From the NCBI GenBank assembly GCA_011525915.1, contig WYBM01000035.1, forward strand, positions 1 through 64,000: a DNA stretch of 64,000 nucleotides, given 5' to 3'. This stretch comes from Ardenticatenaceae bacterium. GTDB taxonomy: Bacteria > Chloroflexota > Anaerolineae > Promineifilales > Promineifilaceae. Both the position numbers and the translations under genes were made by a program. Each line of letters opens with the position of its first letter. Position 1 is the first letter of the stretch. The notes below the pieces were generated by a model, which worked only from the letters and a program-made list of their open reading frames with translations, had not been told where the DNA came from and did no database searches. Shown in pieces: positions 1-8,289 of this stretch.

Positions 1-117
1 CACCAGACCCCTATCCAGCCATCGCTTCCAGGAAACAAGCCCATCTGCCTGTTCTGGCCATTTGCTGTATCGAGCAGTTATGATGTTGTCAAGGTTCTCT
101 TTTATAAGTTTTGTCGG

Positions 118-552
118 TCAATCAGGTCGTGTACCCTTTTTAGGCATTCCCATAGGCTTTGGTAAGGAAGAGGGTAAACCAACGGAAGGGAGCAAGTTGG
201 CTGGCGTTTTGTTTTCAACAGTTTCTATTGCATGCACGGCCGTGGGGTTATCTGGAAAAAGATCGGCGCATAGCTTTTCAGGGTAAGGGTGTCTGGCGCT
301 GTATAAAAACCTGGCGAGCCACTCTCGGTCTAAGCGGTTATGGCTGCGCTCAACAAGCAGACGGGCCAACATTTCTCTGTCATATATTTCCGGCGGTAAA
401 TGCCCGGCTCGCCAACGAACGATAGCCGCGCCACCTTTACGCCCTAAGGCATAGCCAAGCTCATCTTGAACGGCCTGAATCGTCTTGCCTTCACTGACAC
501 TGATGAGCCGTATGGCCTCTGATAACATGTGTCCAAACTGAGGGGTTTTCAT
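118..552 (-). CDS. Short helix-turn-helix protein, possibly a truncated regulator
   Basis: This 144-residue soluble protein has an N-terminal HTH-like region (about residues 8-60, around the motif LGRKGGAAIVRW). A helical stretch ending near LARFLYSARHPYP follows, then a Pro/Lys-rich tail. In Chloroflexota such N-terminal domains often precede a large NB-ARC or TPR signalling ATPase. Here the protein stops at residue 144 with TGA, while the same frame stays open for the remaining 39 codons to the window edge, so truncation or a nonsense change is possible. The start is the ATG at 552, with no clear Shine-Dalgarno. A dispersed two-hairpin repeat lies 30 bp upstream. Function as a DNA-binding protein is inferred. 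Confidence 0.6.
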   Translation of the reverse strand: MKTPQFGHMLSEAIRLISVSEGKTIQAVQDELGYALGRKGGAAIVRWRAGHLPPEIYDREMLARLLVERSHNRLDREWLARFLYSARHPYPEKLCADLFPDNPTAVHAIETVENKTPANLLPSVGLPSSLPKPMGMPKKGTRPD

Positions 553-581
553 TAGCGCAAACTTCTTTGGCTCTATCCATT

Positions 582-683
582 AGGTAATCGGCAACAATAA
601 TTCAACATTAAGGTTGCTTTAGGCGTTGCCGATTCCTTGAGGAAACCGTACAAAACTGGTATGCCGGATTTGTGCGGTTTACC
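582..683 (-). repeat. Dispersed two-hairpin repeat, copy A
   Basis: Read on the minus strand, this 102-bp element aligns over its whole length with 11377-11489. Both copies begin GGTAAACCGCA, carry CGGTTTCCTC(A/G)AGGAATCGGCAAC in the middle (two shared blocks) and end TTGTTGCCGATTACCT. Two stems can form: AACCGC with GCGGTT, and AATCGGCAAC with GTTGCCGATT. This copy sits just upstream of the HTH gene in the same orientation. It could be an RNA leader, a small RNA or a small mobile repeat. Confidence 0.75.
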
Positions 684-750
684 TAAGCCTGCAAATCTTA
701 AAACTAAGAGTGTTTATCTTACCTCTGCGATCCCAAAACTACAATACTTC

Positions 751-860
751 TAGTGCCAGCCATCAGAAGCCAATAACCAGTGTTCATTGGACATTTACTG
801 GCGTTAGGCCCTGCTGATAACTGAATACTGATGACTGAATACTGATGACTGAATACTGAT
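751..860 (+). repeat. ACTGA-rich intergenic repeat, diverged copy
   Basis: This stretch is a diverged relative of the 95-bp repeats at 43045 and 43144. It shares CATCAGAAG, TAACCAGTGTTCA, TGGACATT and GTTAGGCCCT in the same order. It ends in three tandem ACTGAATACTGATG-like units. Confidence 0.75.
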
Positions 861-1053
861 ATTAGCCTTAAAAACAAAGTGATGGATCAGTTGAATAAAA
901 AGGGTCTCCACGGTTAGCTTTTTAGGCCGATCAGTCTGCCATTGAGTAAATGCGATAGCTGCCAATCATTATGGCGGGTGATGTCGGTTGAAAACCCGAC
1001 ACCCACTATGTTAAGGTGACCCTCATCGTAATTCATATCATATAAGGTGGCGC

Positions 1054-1698
1054 ATGGATCAGACTATTCGGGTTCTTTTAGCTGATAGGCATCAACTGCT
1101 TCATGTAGGTGTGGAGCTTATTATTAAAAATGCACAAGATATGGCTTATGTAGGCGGGGTAACGACCAGTGATGATGTCTTGCATCGGTGCTGTCGCCAT
1201 CAACCGCATGTTTTGTTGATAGCTTTGAATGTGGTAGCAGGCTCTGTCATTGAATTTATTGTCGCTTTAAGACAAGCATGTGCGGATACCAAACTATTGG
1301 CCCTTTTGGTTGAGGGTGATGAGGCTTGTGTGCGCACTTTGCTGGCAAGTGGTGTGAATGGCTGTGTTCTAAAGAGCACTCACCCAGGACATTTGCCAGA
1401 TGCTATTCGCTGTGTGGCGCAGGGAGAAATCTGGCTTGGCTATCCACTGTTGGAACGCCTCTTGATCGCGCAAAAACCCCTGGCAACCACAGAGTTGCTC
1501 AATCATCGGGAAAGGCAGATCTTAGAGATGCTTGCCGCGGAAAAAACAGATCGAGAGATGGCCCAGATGCTTCATGTAGGCGAACGAACCATACGACGAC
1601 TGTTACAAAATTTGTACTTGAAGTTGGGCGTCCAAAGCCGTGTGGGGGCTGCTTATGAAGCCGGCCGACGCTCGACATTTGTCCCCAACGCTCCATAA
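1054..1698 (+). CDS. NarL/LuxR-type regulator with a degenerate receiver domain
   Basis: This 214-residue protein has a receiver-like domain (about 5-120) and a C-terminal LuxR-type HTH (about 148-205, starting LNHRERQILEML). The receiver fold is recognisable, but the acidic pair is D11-R12 instead of D-D. The usual phospho-acceptor Asp is Ala57 (in LLIALNV), and the conserved Thr/Ser after strand 4 is missing. Lys107 is retained. It therefore probably acts without phosphorylation. The start is the ATG at 1054 preceded by AAGGTGG. It stands alone, with no kinase beside it, 211 bp upstream of the cytochrome operon. Control of that operon is possible but only inferred from position. Confidence 0.85.
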   Translation: MDQTIRVLLADRHQLLHVGVELIIKNAQDMAYVGGVTTSDDVLHRCCRHQPHVLLIALNVVAGSVIEFIVALRQACADTKLLALLVEGDEACVRTLLASGVNGCVLKSTHPGHLPDAIRCVAQGEIWLGYPLLERLLIAQKPLATTELLNHRERQILEMLAAEKTDREMAQMLHVGERTIRRLLQNLYLKLGVQSRVGAAYEAGRRSTFVPNAP

Positions 1699-1876
1699 CC
1701 CCCTGCTTTTCACCTCCCCCTTAAGGAAAGGCATTACTTATAGGCCAGCGCCATTTTGCAGCGATACAATCCCTTTGTCATGAAGGGCATATGACATCTG
1801 TCATTGTAGCATTTTTCACAAAGACCCTATACTTGGCAAAAGGTGGTATCTATGGCTCGATCTGTATAAAATAATC

Positions 1877-1896
1877 ATTAAGATGCTCGTCTTAAT
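1877..1896 (+). promoter_or_regulatory. Hairpin directly before the ribosome binding site
   Basis: ATTAAGA (1877-1883) and TCTTAAT (1890-1896) form a 7-bp stem with a 6-nt loop. The Shine-Dalgarno AGGGAGG of the next gene starts within a few bases of it. It could modulate translation or mRNA stability. Confidence 0.4.
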
Positions 1897-1909
1897 AGGG
1901 AGGAAGATC

Positions 1910-3172
1910 ATGAAGCACAAGCATCCATGTACGTTCTGCCTTGTTTTAATGGCTATGGTAGTGGCGCTGGCTGCCTGCCAGCCACAAGAAGGGCCACCCG
2001 GCCCGGCTGGTGCGGAAGGTCCACAGGGCCCCCCAGGCCCTGAAGGTCGTGCTGGCGAACAAGGCCCGCCAGGTATACCGGGCGAAGATGGCCTTAGTTT
2101 TGTCCCCCCAGCTTTTGTGGGCAGTGAGGCGTGCGCCGAATGTCACCAGGAGACCTATGACGTTTTTATCAAGAGCGGCCACCCCTATAAGTTAACACCT
2201 GTGGTGGATGGGCAGCCTCCGGAATACCCTTTTACCGAACTTCCTGGCCCGCCGACCGGGTACACCTGGGATGACATTAGTTACGTCATCGGCGGTTACA
2301 ATTGGAAGGCGCGTTTTATTGACCAGGACGGGTTCATCATCACCGGCGGTGCCGACGCCACCACCCAGTATAACTTTTACAACCCGACGTTGGACTTAGG
2401 CGACAATTGGGTGGCCTACCATGCCGGGGAAGAAAAGCCGTATGATTGTGGCACCTGCCACACTACTGGCTATAGTTCCGTCGGCAACCAGGACGGCCGT
2501 CCGGGGTTGATCGGCACCTGGGCAGCGGGTGGCATCCAGTGTGAGGAATGTCACGGTGCCGGCAGCCTGCACGTGAATGCTCCCATCGTCTGGGAGATGA
2601 AAGTAGACCGCGATGCCCAGGCGTGTGGCGACTGCCACCGGCGTGGTGATACGACGGTAGTGGATGCCAAAGGCGGCTTCATTCAGCACCATGAGCAGTA
2701 TGAAGAGTTATTCCAGGGTAAACATATCACCATCGACTGCGTCGTTTGTCATGACCCTCATGCGGGCGTGGTGCAGCTGCGCCGGGCAGAGGTGCAGACA
2801 ACACGCACAACATGCGAAAACTGCCACTTTGATATTGCCCGTAACCGGGAGAATGAGATTCACAGCCGGGCAGAATGCATCAGCTGCCATATGCCTCGTG
2901 TGACCAAGACGGCCGTGGGTGATGCGGCCCAGTTCAGCGGTGACATTCGCACCCACCTGATGGCCATTAACCCGGCGCTGACCAGCCAGTTTAACGAAGA
3001 TGGCACAGTGGCCGCCTCTGAATTGGCATTGGACTTTGCCTGCCGCAGCTGCCACAATGAGACGTCTAATGCGTTTGCTGATAACAAAACAAACGAAGAA
3101 CTGGTTAATGCGGCCACCGGGTATCATAATCCGCCGGCGCCGGCGGTGGAAACGGAAACAAGCAATGAGTAG
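1910..3172 (+). CDS. Octaheme c-type cytochrome lipoprotein with collagen-like stalk
   Basis: This 420-residue exported lipoprotein begins with a signal peptide ending in the lipobox LAAC (Cys about 23). A collagen-like Gly-X-Y stretch rich in GPP/GPA/GEQ follows (about residues 28-63). The rest is a cytochrome c554-like domain with eight CXXCH motifs: CAECH, CGTCH, CEECH, CGDCH, CVVCH, CENCH, CISCH, CRSCH. The start is the ATG at 1910 behind AGGGAGGAAG; an upstream TTG/ATG in frame has no such site. It is first in a plus-strand cytochrome operon and is paralogous to the product of 10044-11309. It is likely anchored on the outer face of the membrane, the stalk holding the heme domain away from it. 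Electron donor and acceptor are unknown. Confidence 0.9.
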   Translation: MKHKHPCTFCLVLMAMVVALAACQPQEGPPGPAGAEGPQGPPGPEGRAGEQGPPGIPGEDGLSFVPPAFVGSEACAECHQETYDVFIKSGHPYKLTPVVDGQPPEYPFTELPGPPTGYTWDDISYVIGGYNWKARFIDQDGFIITGGADATTQYNFYNPTLDLGDNWVAYHAGEEKPYDCGTCHTTGYSSVGNQDGRPGLIGTWAAGGIQCEECHGAGSLHVNAPIVWEMKVDRDAQACGDCHRRGDTTVVDAKGGFIQHHEQYEELFQGKHITIDCVVCHDPHAGVVQLRRAEVQTTRTTCENCHFDIARNRENEIHSRAECISCHMPRVTKTAVGDAAQFSGDIRTHLMAINPALTSQFNEDGTVAASELALDFACRSCHNETSNAFADNKTNEELVNAATGYHNPPAPAVETETSNE

Positions 3173-3182
3173 AAGACTACAC

Positions 3183-3212
3183 ATTCCCGAACATGGTGCC
3201 ATGTTCGGGAAT
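3183..3212 (+). promoter_or_regulatory. Perfect 14-bp hairpin at operon junction
   Basis: ATTCCCGAACATGG (3183-3196) and its exact complement (3199-3212) are separated by only two bases. The hairpin lies between the octaheme gene and the next gene and just before TAGGAG. It covers an in-frame ATG (3193), which argues for the downstream TTG start. It may set relative expression or mRNA processing. Confidence 0.6.
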
Positions 3213-3228
3213 GGTAGGAGTAAGACGC

Positions 3229-4884
3229 TTGTCTTTTAAATTATCCCTTTCCGGGTTGATAGCCTACGGCCTGATGGCGGCCGGGGTGTGTTTGCTGCTG
3301 GGAATGTTGGCTGCAGCGGTAAACGCCCTGGCCGCCCCTGGTGAAGCACCCTTGGGTCAACCTGCGGCTCGCCCCCTACCAGCACAGCTCTCAGATAATC
3401 ACCCACCATTTAGCGATGATGCCTGCTTGCTGTGCCATACGGACACAGATGCCACCATCACTTTTCCCTCTGGTGAGGTGAAGCCTGTGCAGGTAGACAC
3501 GGCCGTGTTGGCCGCCTCTGTTCACGGGAGCATGGCTGAATCACCGCTGGCCTGCCAGGCGTGCCACCAGCCGCCCAATGATTACCAGTTCCCCCACACA
3601 CCACTGACCACCGCCACGCTGCGTGCGTATGACATTGCGCGATCAGAAACGTGTGAGCGCTGCCACGCGCAGTCTCATCTCACCAGCCACCCTGGCCCCC
3701 AGAGTGATAACCCGGTTGTCTGCACAGATTGCCACAACAGCCATGACGTGCAGCCCGCCGAAAGCTGGCACAGCGGCGCCAGCGAGGAAAATTGTACCGC
3801 CTGCCATGAAGCCCAAGGCGTGGCCGTATCACCGGAAATGACCACGGCCGTCATCCAATCTGGCCTTTTTGCCGCCCAAAAGAAAGACAATGCTTACTGC
3901 CTGGCCTGCCACAGCCAGCCAGGGCAAACCATGACCTTTGCCAATGGTGACCAGGTTTCCATTACGGTGGACGCTGCCGCACTGCATGATTCTGTCCATG
4001 GGGCGAACAATAAATGGGATGCACTGCAATGTACAGATTGCCATCAAGCGTATGACTTTCCCCACGCGCCGGTCACGGCCGTGACCGGCCGCCAATACAG
4101 CCTGAACCAGGATAACCTGTGCCAGCGCTGCCATGAAGTGCAGTTTGCCAAAGCACTCTCCAGTGTTCACAGTGCCGCCTTATTGGAAGGTAATCTAGAA
4201 TCGGCCCTTTGTTCAGACTGCCACAGCGCACACACCATGCCCAAACCAGACGAACCCCGGTCACGTATTAATGAGACGTGCCGCCAATGTCACAGCACTA
4301 TCTATGATGATTACGTAGAAAGTGTGCATGGCGCGGCGCTTACCACAGAAGGCAACCCAGATGTACCCTCTTGCGTGAACTGCCACGGTGTTCACAACAT
4401 TCAAGACCCGACCACCGCTGAATTTCGCATCAATTCGCCCACGCTGTGTGCCACCTGCCATGCCGATAAGGCGTTGATGGCCCAATATGAGATTTCTACC
4501 GACGTCTTTGAAACATACGTGGCTGATTTTCATGGGACAACGGATCTGCTTTTTGTCAGTGCTGGTGTCGAAGGGGCGCAGCTAAACGAGGCTGTTTGTT
4601 ATGATTGCCACGGCATTCACAACATTAAGGCTCCAGACGATCCTCAAGCTGGGATTAAACAAAATTTGCTGGAAACATGCCAACAGTGCCATCCTGATGC
4701 CACGGCAAACTTCCCCGCCAGTTGGACCAGCCATTACAAACCCTCGCTGCAGCACAATACGCTGGTTTATCTGATTGAACTGTTTTACAGCATTGTCATA
4801 CCGGTTACGCTGGGCTTCTTTGGCTTCCTGGTGGTGGTAGATGTGTACGGCCGTATGCGCCGCTACCGGCAGGCAAATCGCTGA
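3229..4884 (+). CDS. Membrane-anchored multiheme cytochrome c, 14 hemes
   Basis: The protein has 551 residues if started at TTG 3229, which sits 8 nt after TAGGAG. An ATG at 3193 would add 12 residues but lies inside a hairpin and lacks a ribosome site. It has an N-terminal signal peptide or anchor (about 5-35) and fourteen CXXCH motifs spread over about 60-495, several with the paired pattern of the doubled-CXXCH/cytochrome c3 type. A C-terminal hydrophobic segment (about 515-540) is followed by a basic tail. It should be held in the membrane with its heme domain outside. It sits between the octaheme lipoprotein and a cytochrome b, which suggests it links the membrane quinone system to surface cytochromes (inference). 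Confidence 0.88.
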   Translation: MSFKLSLSGLIAYGLMAAGVCLLLGMLAAAVNALAAPGEAPLGQPAARPLPAQLSDNHPPFSDDACLLCHTDTDATITFPSGEVKPVQVDTAVLAASVHGSMAESPLACQACHQPPNDYQFPHTPLTTATLRAYDIARSETCERCHAQSHLTSHPGPQSDNPVVCTDCHNSHDVQPAESWHSGASEENCTACHEAQGVAVSPEMTTAVIQSGLFAAQKKDNAYCLACHSQPGQTMTFANGDQVSITVDAAALHDSVHGANNKWDALQCTDCHQAYDFPHAPVTAVTGRQYSLNQDNLCQRCHEVQFAKALSSVHSAALLEGNLESALCSDCHSAHTMPKPDEPRSRINETCRQCHSTIYDDYVESVHGAALTTEGNPDVPSCVNCHGVHNIQDPTTAEFRINSPTLCATCHADKALMAQYEISTDVFETYVADFHGTTDLLFVSAGVEGAQLNEAVCYDCHGIHNIKAPDDPQAGIKQNLLETCQQCHPDATANFPASWTSHYKPSLQHNTLVYLIELFYSIVIPVTLGFFGFLVVVDVYGRMRRYRQANR

Positions 4885-4939
4885 TAGCAAATCACCGATT
4901 TGTTTGCGCCAAATGTTGTCTTGCCTTACGGGAGATAGG

Positions 4940-5794
4940 ATGACCTCTAAAGAACAACAATACGACCGCTTTCGGCTTGGTGCCCGGATTGAGCATATCA
5001 TTCTGCTGGTTAGTTTTACGGTGCTGGCCGTGACCGGCCTGCCACAGCGGTATGCCCAATGGGACTGGGCCCAAACCACCATCAATGCCCTGGGGGGCAT
5101 TGAAACGGTGCGCCTCATTCACCGCTATGCCGCCTTCTTGTTGGTCATTGGCTCTGTCTATCACCTATTCACCAGCGCCTACCGTTTATATGTGCGGCGT
5201 GAAAGAAACCGGATGATGCCAGACCGCAAAGATGCCGCCGACCTGGTGGGTTATGTGAAGTACAATCTGGGGCTGCAGGCAGAGCATCCCAAAATGCGTA
5301 AATTTAACTTTGGTGAGAAGCTGGAATTTTGGGCTGTGGTGTGGGGCACGGCCGTGATGATCATCACCGGCTTCATGTTGTGGAATCCCATTGCTACCAC
5401 CACTATCTTTCCCGGCCAGATCATCCCGGCGTCTAAAGCCGCCCACAGCTATGAAGCTTTGCTGGCAGTTGCTTCCATCATCATCTGGCATCTGTATAAC
5501 GTGGCTGTCAAACATTGGAACCCCAGCATGTGGACCGGTAAGCTGCCCCGCAAAATCATGGCCGAAGAACATGCCCTGGAACTGGAAAGAGTGGAAAGCG
5601 GCGAGCCGCCCTGGCCAGAAGTAGAGGCACCTGTTTTGCGCCGTCGCCGCCTGGTATTTGCCATAACCAGCGTGGTCGTGGGCAGCATTGTCCTGGTGGT
5701 GTTGATATGGGCTTTTACGTTTGAACAGACGGCGCTCATCACTATCACACCAACCAGGGAAGTATTTGTGCCTCTGGCCACACAGGTGCCCTGA
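4940..5794 (+). CDS. Cytochrome b561-like membrane subunit
   Basis: This 284-residue integral membrane protein has four main hydrophobic segments in the first 200 residues. They carry His residues typical of di-heme b-type cytochromes of the formate dehydrogenase/hydrogenase gamma type (for example ARIEHIILL, RLIHRYAAF, SKAAHSYEAL, IIWHLYNVAVKHW). A further C-terminal transmembrane helix (about 235-262) follows a charged linker. The start is the ATG at 4940 after GGGAGATAGG; open frame exists further upstream but overlaps the previous gene. Such subunits exchange electrons with the quinone pool. Placed among multiheme c cytochromes, it is the likely quinone-reactive module of the complex (inference). 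Confidence 0.85.
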   Translation: MTSKEQQYDRFRLGARIEHIILLVSFTVLAVTGLPQRYAQWDWAQTTINALGGIETVRLIHRYAAFLLVIGSVYHLFTSAYRLYVRRERNRMMPDRKDAADLVGYVKYNLGLQAEHPKMRKFNFGEKLEFWAVVWGTAVMIITGFMLWNPIATTTIFPGQIIPASKAAHSYEALLAVASIIIWHLYNVAVKHWNPSMWTGKLPRKIMAEEHALELERVESGEPPWPEVEAPVLRRRRLVFAITSVVVGSIVLVVLIWAFTFEQTALITITPTREVFVPLATQVP

Positions 5795-5904
5795 TGACTA
5801 AGGCCGCAAAGCACACAGAGGCTACAGAGCGTGAACCCTCTGCAGTCTCTGTGTTCTCTGTGGTAAAACAACCATTGAGCAACATGTTTTATTGTAGTTG
5901 TTTT

Positions 5905-5931
5905 TCTGGCACACACCCGGGATGTGCCAGA
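5905..5931 (+). promoter_or_regulatory. Hairpin in the leader of the decaheme gene
   Basis: TCTGGCACA (5905-5913) pairs with TGTGCCAGA (5923-5931), giving a 9-bp stem and 9-nt loop. It lies 30 nt upstream of the start codon and ahead of AGGAGG. It is another example of hairpins at the junctions of this operon. Confidence 0.5.
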
Positions 5932-5960
5932 TCATTCCTAACAAAAGGAGGAATTTCACT

Positions 5961-8198
5961 ATGACACACCCGAAATTTAGACGCATATGCCTTATTATCG
6001 GGTTTTTACTATTGTTCTCCTTCGGCATAACCGCCTGCTCTCAGGAGCCGGAAACCGTAGAGGTCACCCGCATTGTTGAAGTGCCGGTGGAGATTGAGGT
6101 TCCTGCCGAAACGGTAGAGGTTGAAGTGCCGGTAGAGGTGACGCGGGTGGTCGAGGTGATGGTGGAGCCGGACATGGCGATGTCCACCGTTCCCTTTGAA
6201 GAAGCATGGGCCAACTCGCCGCACGCGGACGCCGAAGCCCAAGCCTTTAATCACTGGAACGAAGATGACCCGGCCGAGATACCCATTGCCTGTGCTAAAT
6301 GCCACAGCACCACAGGTTTTATGGACTTTGTGGGCGCCGATGGCAGCGCCTTTGGTTCTGTGGAAACGGCCGTGTCCGTAGGTGAAGTGATCGAATGTCA
6401 GGCCTGCCACAATGATGCCACGGTGGAACTGGCCAGTGTTACCTTTCCTTCTGGGGTAGAGGTAACCGGGTTAGGGCCAGAAGCGCGTTGTATGACCTGC
6501 CATCAAGGCCGCGCCTCCACGGCTAGAGTCAACCAGGGCATTGCCGATGCCGGGCTGGACCCGGTAGCCGACCTGGATACGGTCAGCGCCGATGTGGGCT
6601 TTACCAATATTCATTACTATCCGGCAGCCGCCACACAATATGGCACCATCGCCATGGGCGGTTATGAATATGAAGGCAAGGCCTATGATTCCAAGTTTGA
6701 CCATGTTGAAGGTGTAGATACCTGCGTAGACTGCCACAATCCCCATACCCTGGAAGTGCAGTTTGATAAATGCACAGCCTGTCATCAAGATATGAGTGGC
6801 CCGGAAGACCTGGTAAATATCCGTATGCCTGGTTCGTTGGTAGATTACAACGGCAACGGTGATATCGAAGAAGGCATTATGGCCGAGATTACCGGGCTGC
6901 AAGCGGCTTTGTACCAGGCCATACAGGCGTATGCCAATGAAGTCACCGGCTCACCCATTGTGTATGACAGCGCCAGTTACCCCTACTTCTTTGCTGATGT
7001 CGATGGCAACGGTGAAATGAATGAAGGCGATGAGCGGTATGCCTCCTGGACGCCGCGCCTGGCCAAGGCCGCCTACAATTACCAGATGTCCCAAAAAGAC
7101 CCTGGTGAGTTTGCTCACGGTGGCAAATATACCATTCAACTGTTGTTTGATTCCATCGAAGACCTGAACCAGGCCATTTCTGAACCCGTTGACATGAGCG
7201 CCATGCGCCGCATTGACCACGGTCACTTTGCTGGTTCAGAAGCGGCGTTCCGCCGTTGGGACGAAGATGGTGAGGTGCCAGGTAACTGCAGCCGCTGCCA
7301 TTCGGCGGCCGGCTTGCCGTTGTTCATTGAACAAGGTGTGACCATCAACCAGCATCCGTCAAACGGCTTAAACTGCGCTACCTGCCACAATGATCTGGCC
7401 ACATTCAGCCGGTATACGGTGGAGAGCGTCCCGTTCCCCAGTGGAGCAACGCTGACGCTGGTGGAAGCAGAAGACGACGAAGCTGGCCTGGAAAGCAACA
7501 TGTGTATTAACTGTCACCAGGGACGCTCATCGACAGGCACGGTTAACCAACGATTGGGTGACCTGCCGGCCAATGACGTTTCAGACACCATCCGCTTTGT
7601 GAACATCCACTACTTTGCGGCCGGGGCCACGCTGTTTGGCAATGAGGCTCAAGGCGCCTACCAGTACGCGGACAAAGAATACTTGGGCCGTAATGAACAT
7701 GTCAACAGGTTTGATTCCTGTGTGGAATGCCATGACACGCATGCCCTGGAAGTGGTGGTGACGGAATGCGCCGACTGTCATGAAAATGTGGTGTCAGCCG
7801 CTGACCTGGTGAATATCCGTGACGAAGATAACACCACAGATTATGATGGTGATGGTGATGCTGCGGAAGGAATGGCTGGTGAAATTGCCACCATGGCCGA
7901 GGTGCTGTATGCAGCCATGCAAACGTATGCGGCCAACACCCCGGGCGCACTTCCTATCATCTACGATTCCCATCGTTACCCGTACTTCTTTGGCGACGCC
8001 GATGGCAATGGCGAGGTTAACGGCGAGGAGGCTGGTTACAACACCTTTACGCCGGAACTGCTGAAGGCCGCTTACAATTACCAATATGCTCAGAAAGACC
8101 CCGGCGCATTCGCCCATAATGGCAAGTATGTGCTGCAAGTCTTGTATGACTCCATTGAAGCGATTGGCGGTGATACTGCTGGTATGACACGGCCGTAA
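5961..8198 (+). CDS. Decaheme cytochrome c lipoprotein with internal duplication
   Basis: This 745-residue lipoprotein has a signal peptide with a Cys acceptor near residue 27, then a Val/Glu-rich linker of EVTRIVEVPVE-type repeats (about 30-72). Two homologous halves follow, each with five CXXCH motifs: CAKCH, CQACH, CMTCH, CVDCH, CTACH, then CSRCH, CATCH, CINCH, CVECH, CADCH. Each half also carries acidic loops such as DYNGNGD, DVDGNGE, DYDGDGD and DADGNGE that look like calcium sites. The start is the ATG at 5961 behind AGGAGG. It is last in the plus-strand cytochrome operon, ahead of a strong terminator. It is likely a surface electron carrier; no substrate can be read from the sequence. 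Confidence 0.88.
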   Translation: MTHPKFRRICLIIGFLLLFSFGITACSQEPETVEVTRIVEVPVEIEVPAETVEVEVPVEVTRVVEVMVEPDMAMSTVPFEEAWANSPHADAEAQAFNHWNEDDPAEIPIACAKCHSTTGFMDFVGADGSAFGSVETAVSVGEVIECQACHNDATVELASVTFPSGVEVTGLGPEARCMTCHQGRASTARVNQGIADAGLDPVADLDTVSADVGFTNIHYYPAAATQYGTIAMGGYEYEGKAYDSKFDHVEGVDTCVDCHNPHTLEVQFDKCTACHQDMSGPEDLVNIRMPGSLVDYNGNGDIEEGIMAEITGLQAALYQAIQAYANEVTGSPIVYDSASYPYFFADVDGNGEMNEGDERYASWTPRLAKAAYNYQMSQKDPGEFAHGGKYTIQLLFDSIEDLNQAISEPVDMSAMRRIDHGHFAGSEAAFRRWDEDGEVPGNCSRCHSAAGLPLFIEQGVTINQHPSNGLNCATCHNDLATFSRYTVESVPFPSGATLTLVEAEDDEAGLESNMCINCHQGRSSTGTVNQRLGDLPANDVSDTIRFVNIHYFAAGATLFGNEAQGAYQYADKEYLGRNEHVNRFDSCVECHDTHALEVVVTECADCHENVVSAADLVNIRDEDNTTDYDGDGDAAEGMAGEIATMAEVLYAAMQTYAANTPGALPIIYDSHRYPYFFGDADGNGEVNGEEAGYNTFTPELLKAAYNYQYAQKDPGAFAHNGKYVLQVLYDSIEAIGGDTAGMTRP

Positions 8199-8230
8199 CC
8201 AACCACCACCCGCATAGGTAACAACAAAAA

Positions 8231-8268
8231 GATGACAGCCACTTTCAAGTGGCTGTCATCTTTTCTTT
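8231..8268. terminator. Bidirectional rho-independent terminator
   Basis: A perfect 13-bp stem (8231-8243 with 8248-8260) has a 4-nt loop. It is followed by TTTTCTTT on the plus strand and preceded by AACAAAAA, which serves the minus strand. It lies between two convergent cytochrome operons. Confidence 0.9.
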
Positions 8269-8289
8269 AACTTATCTATGGACGTACCC

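Larger units (their letters stand above)
553..1053. other. Gene-free stretch holding two repeat elements
   Basis: No convincing gene is present. The stretch holds a two-hairpin repeat (582-683), an ACTGA-rich repeat (751-860) and a weak imperfect hairpin around 983-1001. A Shine-Dalgarno AAGGTGG sits just before the regulator gene at 1054. No clear sigma-70 promoter was recognised. Confidence 0.6.

Noticed and set aside
6844-8040. Dockerin domains in the decaheme protein
   Set aside because: Single acidic loops of D-x-D-G-x-G type are present, but the paired dockerin helices are not.
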